Below are positions 30,880 through 43,976 of a stretch of DNA of 64,000 nt, piece after piece. This DNA is from Corythucha ciliata (lineage: Eukaryota > Arthropoda > Insecta > Hemiptera > Tingidae). Positions within the stretch are counted from its first letter, which is position 1. The number at the start of each line of letters is the position of its first letter. Where the stretch lies: contig CM075939.1 in the NCBI GenBank assembly GCA_038030265.1, positions 10,149,253 to 10,213,252 on the forward strand, written 5' to 3'. Under the pieces are notes generated by a model that did not search any database, was not told the DNA's origin, and worked only from the letters and a program-made list of their open reading frames with translations. A program made the position numbers and the translations under genes.

Positions 30880-33800
30880 ATCACTGTTAGGCGCTGTTCA
30901 TGATTTTACCGGCCAAGCTAATAATAATTTTTCATTTATCGCGATGCGCTCTATTTGTCTGTTCTATTTTAAGTAAACGTTAACGTTAGTATGCCTGGTG
31001 AAGCTGGAGAAAAGCAAGCCGGGGGTTGATAAATTATTTGCGGAATATTTAGAATTCCCCCGCCTTGCGGTTTCATATTCAACATCGATTTTATTCACCC
31101 CTTCCCCTCATAATGCTTTCCTCTTTTTTTTTGTTTGAAGAACATCATATAAGTTTATTGTTTTATCTTTCTCTTCTTTAGCGGGGGAAAAGTTAAGTTT
31201 GTTTTCTGGCTCTTGAGCACTTTGAAATGGGTTAAGGTTATTGGTGTATGCTGGAAGAGGATCCGATCGCCCTTAAAGATCCATTTAGTTCAACTTTACA
31301 GTTTATCTTGGCTCTGCTGTTTCGCTGCAGTTGAGTAAAATCGTCCTCTTCATTCAGGGGAGGCAAGACACTCTACGGAATTTTTAATAATCTGTAAGCT
31401 GTAAATCTTGCAATATAAAGTGGTGGTGAGGGTGGGATTTCAAAGGCTGTAAGACGAAAGATATGTCATCTTTCGAGATAAAAAATTGTCGGATGTGCTC
31501 TCTTGAATTCGCCGTATTTTTTGGCAGTCGAAATTGGAACTCGTGGATTATCTGTCGAGGGATAACTGACATTGATGTATAACCCTTTGGGATAATCAGG
31601 GCCAGCCAAACTGCGACAACGTCATAAATCCACTTGTTCTTCATATCCAGAATGCTTTTCGAGCAAAAAAATGGCTATTTGTCATATAATACAGACGGAA
31701 AGAGAGTTAACAATTTTTAAGTAACCTCCTTGTGTAATTCTTTTAAAGCTCTTTTCAACGAATTATTCACATTCGCTTTAATCATGTTATTTACCCTAAC
31801 AATAAGAAGAAACCCCTGGAATAGGTTTTCTCCTTGTAATGCAAAGATTTGAACTGTGGGGTCCTCGTCAGTATGACCTCACTGTTCTGTAATTAATGTG
31901 ACCCTCGTCAATCCCTCCCCTTCCCCTCTCATTCTTTTCACAGCCATATTCAAACATGTTCCGCACAAAAAAAGGAAAGGCGGCGTTAATTCTTCATTAA
32001 CAAAAGGTTCTGCTGGACGCGTATATCCCATCTCGGTGGTTTTTCTTTTAGCATTAGCGCGGGCATGAAAAAAGTATTTTTCGTTTCCGTCAAGTATTAC
32101 AGAGGTGTAACACTACAAAAAAAACGAGGGAAAAGTTTAGGCTGAAAACGGATGTACAGAGAGGGATTCTCTCTCACGGTTAATAACAGAGACAATATTC
32201 AGTTGTGATGGGTTTTTCAGTTTGGAATAAAACGTATGGTTGGCGGGGGACTCAAAGGCTTAGGGCTTAACTTTTACAGTCATCTCGCCCCCTCCTCCCA
32301 CCAGTCACTCGAAACAGTCCCTTTCCTTCCAAACTTTCACCAACACCCAACCCACAAACTGGCTTTCTATTGGCAAACCGCCTGTACCGTCACATTTCCT
32401 GGAGGCTTCAATTTAATATAGTTTAGTTTAAGCTCAAGCTCCCGCACCCGGATTCGATTTAATTATAAATCTGTAAACTTTCCAAAGGGATGAACAAGAC
32501 CTTCACCCTCACCTGGCTTTGGTTAAAGGGAAAGGTAGTCAGAGGAAGGGATATAAAGGACTCGGGTCAAAGCAGACGTAATGAAAACCATTGTCGTATT
32601 ATATTATTAATGAGAACAGGAGGAGCCCTTCATCCGGTTAGGGTAGATGTGACAATTGAACAACGAGATATCCCCACTTTGGTTCGTTTATCCTTTTGAG
32701 ATGGGTACAACGCTACGAAGTAGGCAACAGTTGTGAGTGTATGTGCGACAGCTTTTAGAAGATCTGTTTCAAGAAGTAATTTCGGTGATATTAGAAAAAG
32801 AATTGCGTTCAAAAAGGGTTAGGGGTCGAAGCAGGAAGCCCCAGGAGCAACTTTACATCAAGATAACTCTTCTTGATTCCCCCTGAGGGGTAAAGTTAAT
32901 GCTCCAATTAGCCACCTGACCCTCTCCCCCCTTCACTATCATCTTTCCATAGGAAGAACTCCACCCTCATCCACAGTAGTCGGGGAGCAAAGAAACTTTT
33001 GCGGAATTTGTACTTCGTTTTTCCCTCCCTCCCTCCCTCTTTTACTGATTGAAATCTCCCTCGCAGCTTTTTCTCTCTCTGTCTTCAGGGTTTCGAACTC
33101 AATATTACGTGACCGATATCCTCCTGCTTCCATCTTTTTTTTTTTTTTTTTTTTATCTCGTCTTTTCATTCCTCCGCCTCCGCTCAGCGTGGCCAATTTT
33201 GCTCAATATTCCAGAAGGAAGCTTAAGAAACTCTCTGGTGGGAAGCCTAAAGAACAAGAGTTTTCTTTTGGCAATAATTTCATATCTCTTTCTTTGAAGG
33301 ATACTGATAGATTACAATAACAGAGGGATTTATGTTATCCAAGCTTAGGTCTCAATTTTGTCAAGTATTCATTCCCTGATGGATTTACTCAGTCACACAT
33401 TTCATTATTGAATGAGGACAATGAAGGAATGAATTAATAAAGGAAAAAATACGGTTGTGGGAAAAGCCTTTTCCCAGAAGTAGGTATAAGCGGACAAAAA
33501 CAGAGAGGAATACTGTACTTCTGAGTGGGTGATCCTCTTCTACTCTTTTTCTTGTATTCCAGGGGCAAACAAACACCGCCCCCTTATCCTTCTTATACTC
33601 CTCCGCTACCCCACCCTCAGTCATTCATCCACATCGCCTCTATATAGTTGTTTGTTCTCATCCAACCCAACTTTTCTATCTCCTCAGGTTGAAATATCTA
33701 TTCCCCCGCATACCCTGACTTCACAGACGGAAAACTTCCTCTTTTTTCGGTTGTTCAAGTTTAAACGAGATGTGTACGGGGTTTCAACTTTTAGTATGAG

Positions 33801-34320
33801 AGGGCGGGGAGGGAGCCTCCGGCCAAAATATTGAGTGAAGGGGTGCGCTCTTGTCTATTTCCAAGGTTCCTCGGTTTTTGCTATAGTCTTTGATACTTTC
33901 AATCTAGTGGTGGATTTACGGGATGGGTTTTGATGGTTTAACCCCCTCCCTCTAAGAAGATGGAGGATGATAAATATAATTGTTGTATGTCGAGAGATTT
34001 GAGGACAGTTGACTGGAAGGACTGTTGAAGGGAGAGCTGCACAGATGATTTCTCGATCGCCCGCGCGGGAATCATCCATAACCTGGAACGCAGCATCAAT
34101 TTTATCGTCTTATTTCTGGATTTGAAGGTCTCGTTTTCACGAAATTTGCCACGTACTGCCCTATTTTTCTGAAAAGTCGAAACATGTGCGTTGGTAGCTC
34201 AAGACAGAAAGGTGGACAGCTTTTCGCTTTCCCTTGAGCCCACAAGCGCATAATCGTCCCAACAATGTGCGCGTCGGATAGGATGAAGTTCAATAGGATG
34301 AAGGGTTTCATCAAGCTTAT
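30880..34320. other. Intergenic stretch, no gene recognised
   Basis: Only short unsupported frames are present. A 19-T tract is at 33137-33155. Bases 34028-34060 resemble one end of the TTAA-flanked element at 15154 (GGGAGAGCTGCAC), probably a decayed copy. No polyadenylation signal for the tubulin gene was fixed. Confidence 0.4.
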
Positions 34321-34379
34321 AGTATAGGACGCTCCCGGGCCGCAGTGGCCGGATTATAACCTGAAACGTGCAATCACGT

Positions 34380-35520
34380 GGATATTCTGTTCGGGAACTT
34401 CAAATTTCGTGGGTATTCGTCAGGCTCTGGGCTCAATATTATTGAAGTGGCTGTTGGATACAACGCCACAAAAAAGGCCTCAAAACTTGTAATTTATAGG
34501 GTACAGGAGCAGTTTGGGCCGGCTATCTCTGGGCGTGCAATCCGCATGCACTAAAAAAAACACCGTAAGTCCTTTCCCTGACGAACATGGAAGTACGAAG
34601 AGGCGAAACTAACGTAATTTCACTGAAATTAACGTTGATCTCGAAATTTCACGAATTTTCTGCCACTATTGGAGCTATAAATGTTGAAATTTTGTCAGGA
34701 GGGCTGGAGAGCCTTGTCAGCCTACGGCGACGTCGCACCGTCCATCGTGACCAGCCATCCAGAGGTCTGAGTCTGAGCCCACAAAAAACAATTGCAAACT
34801 TGCAGCTTCACGGATATTTACCCCTAAAACGTAATGTTTCGTAATTTCTACGAAATTAAGACCCGTAAGTTTCGTTTCGCACATACGAGGTTGCCGCTTG
34901 ATTGCACGCTGGAGCCGAGTAAATCCGCATATGTGTGAAACAAGCCTAACTTACAATTTTGCTGATGGTAAGAGACGTGAAACTTACATCTGCGCGAGAA
35001 TTAAGACACGGAACTTGCAGTTTCACGGATATTCAGTCAAGAAACTTGTTATTTCGCTCAATTTAGGCCCTTAACTTGCATGCAAACACAATGCTTATTG
35101 TTTATGTTGGGCATTTGCCGCTATTCGTCAGGGCGCTGTCGAGGCCGGCCAGCTCGTATTCCACCGTCGCTAAAAGAAATTCACGAAATTTTCAAATGCG
35201 CGAAATTAAAGATCAGAAACTAGCAATTTTTGACTCCGAGAGATTTAATTTCGTGGCTTTATTTGGCAGGCTTTGATCGCAGTCGCCACCCGCCATCCAC
35301 GGCTACTAAACAAAACAAAAAATTCCCTGAAACTTTCAAATTCGCGACCGCGAGATTAAGATGTGATTTCAAATTCGCGAAATTAAGACGTGATTTGAAA
35401 TTAATTCGTGAAACGTGCAATATCGTGAATTTCAGGCAGGAAGCTGTCAATTTCGCGATTCCGCAATTTTCCTGTTTCTGTCAGGACGCTGCCCTGGGAG
35501 GCTAGCCCGGGCTCCACGAT
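34380..35520. repeat. Degenerate repeat region rich in TTTCGYGAAATT words
   Basis: Variants of AACTTGCAATTTCACG, CGCGAAATTAAGAC and ATTCGTCAGG recur irregularly near 34415, 34655, 34790, 35020, 35130, 35330-35440 and 35480. Spacing is uneven (about 280-430 bp between GTCAGG blocks), so the period could not be fixed. No gene is seen. Confidence 0.4.
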
Positions 35521-35529
35521 CACTATTTT

Positions 35530-36640
35530 AAAAAATACTATTAAAAGAAAAGGTTAAAATTAGCTCTTTTTCTCTCATTATCCGGGAGTAATGAGCAATT
35601 TTCACAAGCTGTGAACTGACGATTTTACTTCCTTGTTCTCTCACTTTCAGCCATGAATTAGCGCTTTCAGTGAATTTTTTCAATTTTATCCGTGAAACGG
35701 CAGTTGTGATTGTTAATTTCTTTCCTAAAAGAACATTGAAGTGCATCACAAAAAGTCAAAGTAATACATTAATGTTGGCCGGTGAGGAAGTGGGCATGGA
35801 AACCTGATTTTAAATAAAATGGCTGGAACATTGTTTCAAAGAGAAAGAGTTCATTAGAACAGGTGGAAGTTCCTCCCAAGATGAAATCCTGTAACCGCCA
35901 CTGTTTAAGTCTGTCTGAATGAGATCGCATTGTTTTTTTTTTAACAGTGTTTTACATCTAGAGATTTTATGAAAGGAGAGAATGGTGTACAAAAAAGGAC
36001 ATCTCCTCCATCAGGAGCAACTGGTTTTTGCGATTGGTAGGCGGAGCTTTGCGAGAATGTTGATGTTGACGGGATGAAGACTGTTGGTTTTTAAGGGGAG
36101 AGAATGGTTTGGTTCCGTTTGGGGTGGGGGAGGGGAATGGAAACCCATTAAATATTTCCAGTTAGTTTGGTGTTGACGTGAAAGATCCACCCCCGTCACT
36201 CCACAATCACCACATCCCTCCCCTCTTACTAAAGTCCGTTCAATTGCTATACCACCAGTGCTTTCTCATTTCAATCGTTTTATAATCTTTATTATCTTTC
36301 CTTTTCAATAGAGTTTCGAACTCATATTAATGTGCTTGAGTAGGCACTTATTGATAATTAATAACAAGTACAAGTTCCTACAATTTGATGTACTTGCCCA
36401 TCCCTGTAAAAAGTAAAAACTCTGCCTGCTGGTCGACCATGGAGAGAAGGGCTTCCTCAATCCTCTTCACCCCCTCACCTAAATCACATTCAGCCTCCGA
36501 GCATGACTTGCAAGTTTTCTCACTCGCCGCCCTCCTTGAAAAAAGTCCCTACGCGAGAACAGAGATGACGCGTTCTATCCCCAATTTGTGCTTCATCATT
36601 TTCATCCTAAGCACGCCTCCCCCTCGATCAGCTGAGCGGA
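35530..36640. other. Intergenic stretch, no gene recognised
   Basis: A few decayed 30-bp repeat units (GCCATGAATTAGCGC at ~35650) and short frames are present. Nothing else is identified. Confidence 0.4.
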
Positions 36641-36662
36641 GAAGAATCGCCTAGTGACACGC

Positions 36663-37303
36663 ATGTTTTCTCGTTCGTCGGCTGTCCTCCTGCCTGACTT
36701 GCCGAAGAAGACTTTTGCTCAGTCATTAAATAAAAACGAAAGAGTTGGTGGTCAAGTGCGCGTTCAACAATTAGTTTTACAAAAGCAGACTCCCAGGAAA
36801 ATCACTACAATTAAGGTAAGTGAACCCTTCAACGTATTCCTTATTAGATACGGCGTACGTACAGTCAAAAATTACAAGTTATAAGGCGAGGGGGATTCCT
36901 TTAAAGTATACCTACTGGGCAGCCAGCATTTAGCGGTTTAACACTCCAAAAAGTAATTTAATTCCTCATCCACGGTATACACATATTTAAGTTGTTTGAC
37001 TAAAACAACTGCAGGCTTGACGTCTAGGAAATATTCCTTTCCCTCCTTCCCCCTGCGAACCAATGGTGTTGGTGTGGAGCAGAGTGAAATGCGGATTATT
37101 ATTCAGCTCAGAGGCCCCTCAAGACCCCCCCCCCCCATGACATTTATTAGATGAGATGACGGGGGTGGCTTCTCCAATCATTATCTCCAGCTTAGATATT
37201 TAGATTTTATTAGCCTAACCCTCCACTACTTTTGGCGATTCAGATTAACCAAATGCGCTCTGGTGGCGGCCCCACCGAAGTAGGAAGACTCCATGGGCTC
37301 TAA
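36663..37303 (+). CDS. Candidate small two-exon gene, unknown function
   Basis: The first exon (36663-36815) encodes 51 residues, starting MFSRSSAVLLPDLPKKTF and ending RKITTIK, and stops at a strong donor AAG|GTAAGTG in phase 0. An in-phase second exon could run from 37244, after TTTTGGCGATTCAG, for 19 codons to a TAA at 37301. AATAAA follows at 37399-37404. The joined product would be 70 residues, basic, with an N-terminus that could be a presequence. I recognise no family. The acceptor choice is inference: other exons further away are possible, and the first exon may not be the true first. Confidence 0.3.
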
Positions 37304-37652
37304 TGAGAAAACGCAGTTTTTGTTCTTTTTATGAGTTTTTAGGATTTTTAAAGTTCATTTCTTTGAACTATGAGTTGGTATTACTACTTTCTATTAACAA
37401 TAAACTCATCATCGAGGAATAATTGTGATAAAATGAAAGAAGAAGAAGAACTCGCGGTGAGAACATGATGGCGTTTTCCATTTACCGAGAATATCGCACT
37501 GCGAGGGAGATTTTTTCTTCCATCCTTCATCAAGGATGGAAAAATCCCCCTACCCTATGCAGAATATTGTGCAAATAAAAAATGTAATAAGTTTTCAAAT
37601 GTCTTCGCGAATTTCCGGTTAAAAAGGGTTGTTCAGCCCCAAAAATAGACTA

Positions 37653-37789
37653 AGGGTGCGTTTATCAATGCACTTATTCTACAGACAAAGCTGGGATAAG
37701 TCTGGTTGCTATGGGCCTTTTTGTAAACAGTAATGCAAAGTTATCCGAGTTATTCCATGAGAAATCCAGTGATTGATAATCCCACCCTA
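37653..37789. mobile_element. MITE with AGGGTG ends, TA-flanked
   Basis: AGGGTGCGTTTATCAATGCA at the left faces AGTGATTGATAATCCCACCCT at the right (imperfect complement). TA is present outside both ends. The element is 137 bp with no coding capacity. A related word, GGATAAGTG, recurs near 37913. Confidence 0.55.
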
Positions 37790-38099
37790 TAAATGGTGTA
37801 AATATTCATCACGGCTGGGGGTCTAATTCCCCTCCTGTAGGCCACATTAGAGACTTTTTGAGACTCAAATGCCTTGTTTGAATTGAATAAGCTGGAACAA
37901 GCCGGATTATGGATAAGTGTTAGTTTTTTAGCTAAGTGGTTGAGTTTTCGAGTAAAATTAGCGCATTAAAAGACGCAATTTCGTGAGTTTACCCTATTCG
38001 GCAAAGAAAGCCAATTTCACCCCAGGAACTGACTGTGCTCACATAAGAAGGGGCAATATTCCACGAAGAACTTCCACTTTTGCTGGTTAAACGATCGGT

Positions 38100-39130
38100 G
38101 TAGCCTTCCAATGGATAAAAACTGTCAATTCTTGAATTAGCGATTTGCCTCCATTTTAGCCGCGAATTAGCGATTTATCTCCATTTCAGCCATGAATTAG
38201 CGGTTTTCCTTGCAAAGAATTTGTGTTTTTCCTGATTTAAGCCGCTAATGAGCGATGTGATTTACCCGTGAATTGGCGCTAAATCTTCTAATTTTAGCCA
38301 CGAAGTTGTCTCGAGAAACTGTGACTTGCCTTTGTTCTATCCATTCTGTGAATTAGCAAATGTTTTCAATTTACCGCCAAAGCCGCAAATTAGCGTTTTC
38401 CATCACCTTAGCAGCTAATTAGGGATTTTTCTACGTTTCACCAATGAATTAAGAGTTCCCCCAATTTTCTCCGCAAACTACCTAACGCTTTTTCTGGAAT
38501 TTGGCCACGGATTAGCGATTTTTTTCACTTTCTGGCACGAAGTTACGATCACAAGCCGCGAATTGACGTTTTCTCTATTTAATCCGCGAATTAGTCAATT
38601 TTATCGATAAATTAGCTAGTTTTCTCCATTGTCATTTTTGCGATTTTTCACCATTTTAGCCGTGAATTATAGCGATTTATCTGAATTTTGCAGAGAATTT
38701 GTGTTTTTCTTTATTTCAGCCGCTAGTTAGTGATTTTTCTCAATTGAATCCATGAATTAGCAACTTTTCTTAATTTTAGCTCCGGATTAGCGATTTGTTC
38801 CGCTTGCTTTTAGCTATGAATTAGCGCTTTTCTCATTCACGAATTATTGATTTTTCACGATTGTATCCGTTAATTAGCGTGTTTTGTAATTTTAAACGCA
38901 AATGATCGTAATTTACACGTTATCTGCGATTTTAGAGTTTTTTCTCAATTTTTGCCGAGAAGTTTTCTCAACTTAATCTGCGATTTAGCACTTTTTCTTA
39001 GTATGGCCGTGAATCAGTTATTTTTTTTTCAATAATTTCAGCCGTTAATTAGCCAGTTATTCAAATTTCAGCCCCAAATTAGCGTTATTTTCCATTTTGG
39101 TCTGGATTAAGTGGGGGATTGGCCGCCCAC
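38100..39130 (+). repeat. 30-bp minisatellite, plus-strand units
   Basis: There are about thirty degenerate units with the core TTAGCCGCGAATTAGCG. Adjacent well-kept units at 38146-38210 show the 30-base period directly. Spacers are T-rich. Divergence between units is high and some are truncated. Confidence 0.75.
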
Positions 39131-39774
39131 GAGGAGGCGCGAATTGTAGCGATTTCCATTTCCACAAAAATCCGAGGGGCGCCAAATCCAACATTAAAGA
39201 TGATTATTTACCACTGTATGTCATGGTCGGGCCATTTTGAAAGGCTCATCTGAGTCAGCGGACCACTTTTTGGTCCGTGAGCCCTCGTTTGCCCCCCCCC
39301 CCTGCCCTTTCATCAACGGCAGCCTACGCCTTGGCGTCCTCTATTTGGCCGCATATACAATATTTGGTGCTTAACTCCACTTCCCCTTCTTTGAAGCTCC
39401 TTGATGAAACCGAGCATTTATCAAATTTATAATGATTCACGTAGGCAATATTATGAGACAACAAAAAGAGATAATGACTACGAACTGTCCATTATAGGTA
39501 CAAACTAGGATACTAAATTCACTACGTTGGACGTACGAAGGAGGTCGATCGAAGAAAGGTCGTAACCTCAAATCCTTTTTCAATCAAGTGTGGCAATAGT
39601 TCTGACGGAAAACATTTTAAACTACTTTAAAAACTGCAAAAACATTATTTAGCCCTTACGTTGGTGGTAAGAGTAGGGCTCTTTTCCGCCATTGTGCCTC
39701 GGCGCTAGCGTTCCAAGTGATAATCTGAATCGCAAATAGTTTTTATTTCCCCTAGTTCCTGCAGTATTCTAGGG

Positions 39775-42001
39775 CAGTGGCGTAGGTAGGAATTTGTCCT
39801 GGGGGGGGGGATCAGATTGAAATCTCGTAAGAGTGAGGGGAGGGGGGTAATTTCACATTTTAGTCATCATTCCACACACTCCCCACAGGTTAGCCAGCAC
39901 ACTCTTGAATCTGGACATCTTGCTGGCCTCATCATAGCCTCAATCTCTCGTTTAAGGGCGATTTTACTTCCATGTTCCCTTTTTTTCCTTCCCCTTTTTT
40001 GGTGTTCGTGAAAAAAATCGAGTCCGAGCTGACATCACATTCATAATGTATAACCTCAGAAAAGTTAAAAAAAGTGGTTTTTCGCATGCCGTCGGTCTGT
40101 CGGCTTGGACTCTACCCCCACATTAGCGTTTTTCTCAATTTTGGCCGAGTGTATCGTACTTCTCAATTTCAGCCGCAGATTAGCGGTTTTGCCCCACCCC
40201 CTCCCATAGCCACTTTTCTCAGTTGTAGCTGGAAATTAACGTTTTTCTTGAGTGTTTTTTCAATAGTAGCCGCAAAATAGGGGGACTTTTCACGAATTAG
40301 GATTTTTTTTTTGGTTCACCATACGCAATGCATGAGCAATTTTTCTCAGTTTACTCGCGAATTAGCGGTTTCTTCACCTATTGCCATAAATTGGCGCTTT
40401 TTTTCAATTTCAGCCTGAAAAGTTGCCTTCTGAATCTGCAAATTTGAGTGTATTCAGTTTTTGGCGCAAATCAGAATTTGTCTCAGTTTCAACCGTGAAT
40501 TAGCGCTTTTTATAAATTGTAGCGGCGACGCGTCGTAGCGTTTCAAACCTGTGAATTAGCGAATTTTCTCAATTTCAATCACAAATTGGCGTTTGGCGCA
40601 ATTTTAGCTGTAAATTGGCGAGTTTTTCCATTTTTAGCCGCGAATTAGCAATTCTTTCAATTTTAGGTTTAAAATTAAGAATTAACCTTTCTCTTAATTT
40701 TGACCAGGCTGATTATTTTATTTTCTAAATAATATTATACCCGCAAATTAGAGGTTTTTCTCATTTTACCACCGCATTAGTTATTTTATATAACTTTTAT
40801 AGGTATAGCGTATTTTTTAACATTATACTATAGCTATGCATGAATTTGCCATTTTTCTGAATTTTAGTCACAAAAATGCCTTCAGAAGGTGCGAATTTAA
40901 ATTATAAATGTACATTTTTTTGTTCAAACCTTTTTCAAACCAAAAAATTTACATCTATCCATCCAATTCTGTCAAAAAATCATCATTTTTAAATTATAAA
41001 TTTCACGACACTTTCGAGAATTAGTGATGTCTCTCAATTTTAGCACCGAATTTTCGCTTTTTCTAAATTTTAGCAGCGTGGTAGCATTTCCAACCCGTTC
41101 ATTACCTACCGAGTTTTATCAATTTTTGCCAAGAATTGTCGTTTGACTTAATTTAAGCTGCAAATTAGCAATTTTTTCAGTTTAATTAGCAATTTAACTG
41201 AGAATTAGCACTTTTCCCCAATTTGAAGTGAAAATTAACGTTTTTCTTAATTTTGGCTGTGATAATTGGTGATTTTTTCGATTTTTGCCGCGAATTAGTG
41301 CTTTTCTTCATTTTGTATCCGCGAATTAACGTTTTTCCACAACTTTATATCTGCAAATCGCAAATTAGCGATTTTTCCCAATTTCAGCTGTGAAATAGCG
41401 TTTTGTACTAATTTTGCGGCCATTCAGCAACCTATTTCCTTTTTCGTACGCGAATGAACTTTACGCAATTTCAGTTGTGAATTTGCCATTTTTGTCCAAT
41501 TTAACCTGAAAGCGTCTTTTATTTGTCAATATTATAGCGTGTTCTCTCAACTTTAACCGCGGGGTTTGCCCAAATACAACACTTTTGCTTTGTTTTCCAC
41601 AATTTATTCGTAGAATGGCCTCCATGTACCGCGAATAAGCGATTTTTTTCTTAATTTTAGTCTGGAAGTTGCATCGCGAGACCATGAATCAGCGCTTTTT
41701 AGCAGCTACGAATATTACCGATTTTTGTCTGATAGAGGGTCCGGGGCGACCCCCTCCCCCGTACCTCGGTACACTACTGCGTTGGGTCCGAAGTCCAAGG
41801 AAAAAGCTGGACGTACTCGGATCTTTTCGAACTGCTTTAAGTCCAGAAAATCTGCTAAACCTAACTTCAACGTGAAACGCTCATTTTTTGAGATTTTATG
41901 GGGCTCTTCGTTATGGTACTAGTACTCCTTCGTTCGTATACTTCTAGCTCGGGGGGGGGGGGAATCTATCCCCCCATATCCCCCCCGTACCTACGCCCCT
42001 G
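39775..42001. mobile_element. hAT-like element, 2.2 kb, filled with the 30-bp repeat
   Basis: The left end CAGTGGCGTAGGTA and the right end TACCTACGCCCCTG are inverted repeats of 14 bases with one mismatch. Exact 8-bp direct repeats TTCTAGGG flank the element (39767-39774 and 42002-42009), which is the hAT-type target duplication. G-rich runs follow each end. Between ~40120 and ~41710 the body is almost entirely degenerate 30-bp units in plus orientation, the same repeat seen at 38.1-39.1 kb and 2.2-5.6 kb. No transposase frame exists. The element is a non-autonomous carrier of satellite-like DNA. Confidence 0.82.
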
Positions 42002-42009
42002 TTCTAGGG

Positions 42010-43250
42010 CAAATAATATAATCCCGAAACTCGCAGCAATAAATTTGAACTATGAAAGCTATTATCAAGTAGGATGGCCTGTACAGCTAACTGGTTAACA
42101 AGAAGAAATAGAGGGGATTATTTCAAAGTGCATGGTTACACTCTAGCTGTGTGAGCGGTAAAGAGGAGAAGGGTTAGAATTAGAATTAAATCCCGCCCCT
42201 CGTAGCTATCCTATAACTCATTGTCATTTACATCCCCCGCTGTCTCTAAATGGGACCTCCTTTAATTAAACTTTAACCATGTTTGAGGCCTTATCAATCT
42301 CTTGATAGGGTAGAGTGGGTCGAAAGGCATTAGATCAAACTTCATGGGATATCTTGGGATGCCTTGTGGACACGTCTCTACTCTCTAAAAAGAGGGTCGA
42401 AGGAAGTTATGGTGTTTATTGTCGCGAGCTGGTCTCTAGTTTGAGAGTCTATTTTGAATGCGAAGACCAGTGCAGCGCCCGTTGATCGGACAGCTGAAGG
42501 GTCAGACTGGGAACTTGGTAATAAATCCATTTTTTAAGGTTTATTTATACTAAAATAGAGCATAAATCGTGATCCGTACGTAAAATAACCCAATAGTTAA
42601 TAAATTAGCGATTTTTGAAGTTTTAGGTCATTTCAAACACGCCAGCTAGCATGTTTGTGTCAGATGCGCCTTCCGAAAAAAAAATCGCCTGTAACGTTGC
42701 TTTTGGAGAGCGGTTTGTTGTGTTTCTTTGCGTTATTTTCTACTAGAGCTCTCCAATAATAAAATAATGGAGGATAAACAGATGAGCTATTTAGAGGCAT
42801 GAAAAGGACAGTGAATACAAGGCATATTACGTTGCAGAAAATGTTCGTTTTGGCGGGATTTCGAATATGCCAACTTTTGTTAATAAATGAAAAATACTTC
42901 TCAATGGTTTAAAATTTTTATTTATTTATTAACTTGGAAGGATTGATATGCCGCATCGAAAAAAAAAAATGTTGGAAAATGTGAAACTTCCTCATTTCAC
43001 GTAAACTAATTAATTTCGTGACTGTACCGGCCGTTTTATCTGAGACCGCTTCGCGGTAAAAAATAGTGAAATCCGGGATAGTGGAACTCGCTCGAGACTA
43101 GTCTCTTATCGAGAATATGTTTGTAAACCCAGTAGTGAATGTGATCAAGTCAATATCACTAGCGTATCATGGCTGCGGCGACTGTGGCCGACCACCCCCG
43201 CAGTACACCCCTCCCAGCAGCTCTCGGCTAAAATGAAGAACAACAACAAC
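42010..43250. other. Intergenic stretch, no gene recognised
   Basis: No long frame or clear repeat is seen. It contains an 11-A tract at ~42960 and decayed 30-bp repeat words near 42600. Confidence 0.4.
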
Positions 43251-43254
43251 AACC

Positions 43255-43775
43255 GTTTTACTTCTAGAATTGATAAAAAGCGCTCATTTGGTACTTTATA
43301 AAAAGTCACTCATTTCCCTCTTAAATTGAGGAAGAAGCACCAATTCCATATATCTGAAGGCATCCTCGCGGCTGAAATTGAGAAAAAACGCTAGTCTTCA
43401 GTTCCTATAACTCCTAGTAGGCGGCTAAAATTGAGAAAAAGCGTTAATTTGGCGCAAACAAACATTTTAAAACACACTCATTCGCCGCTAAAGTTGAGGC
43501 GGAAAACACTAATTAGTGATATCTGAAGGCAATTTCGCGGTTAAAATTGAGGAAACATCACGCTAATTCCCATTACCCAGTTTCTGAAGGTCCTTGGGCA
43601 GCTAAAATTGAGATATCACGCAAGGAGGCAGCAGTTTTTGTGCCGGTCGCGCACTTGAGAATAGAGAAAACGTTAATTTGCGGCTTCTAGATGCTTTGTG
43701 CAAGGCTAAAATTGAGAAAAAGGGCTAACTCTGTGGTTGATGGTGGACCTTACACGGCTAAAATTGTAGAAAAGC
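43255..43775 (-). repeat. 30-bp minisatellite, minus-strand units
   Basis: GGCTAAAATTGAGAAAAAGC and GCTAATT words recur as complements of the plus-strand arrays at 38-42 kb. The units are degenerate. Confidence 0.7.
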
Positions 43776-43842
43776 GTTCAAGAGCTGTTCTTGTAGCCCA
43801 TATTCTGCTATTGTGTTATGTATAAAACAGAAATCCCGGCCA

Positions 43843-43975
43843 GGGGGTCAACCATGAGCTAGCGTTAAAAAATTAACGCAAGCGGTAACTAAGGACGCTC
43901 TATCTCAAATAATGTTATAACGCCATAGATACCGCGTTTTGACGGTATTTTTACGCTAGCTCATGGTTGACCCCC
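43843..43975. mobile_element. MITE with GGGGGTCAACC ends
   Basis: GGGGGTCAACCATGAGCTAG at the left and its exact complement at the right (CTAGCTCATGGTTGACCCCC) bound 133 bp. The interior word CGCAAGCGG and an ACTAAGGACGC-like word are shared with the next element. Confidence 0.8.
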
Positions 43976-43976
43976 A

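Noticed and set aside
34028..34080. Second TTAA-type element
   Set aside because: Only one degraded end is recognisable; no right end or TTAA pair.
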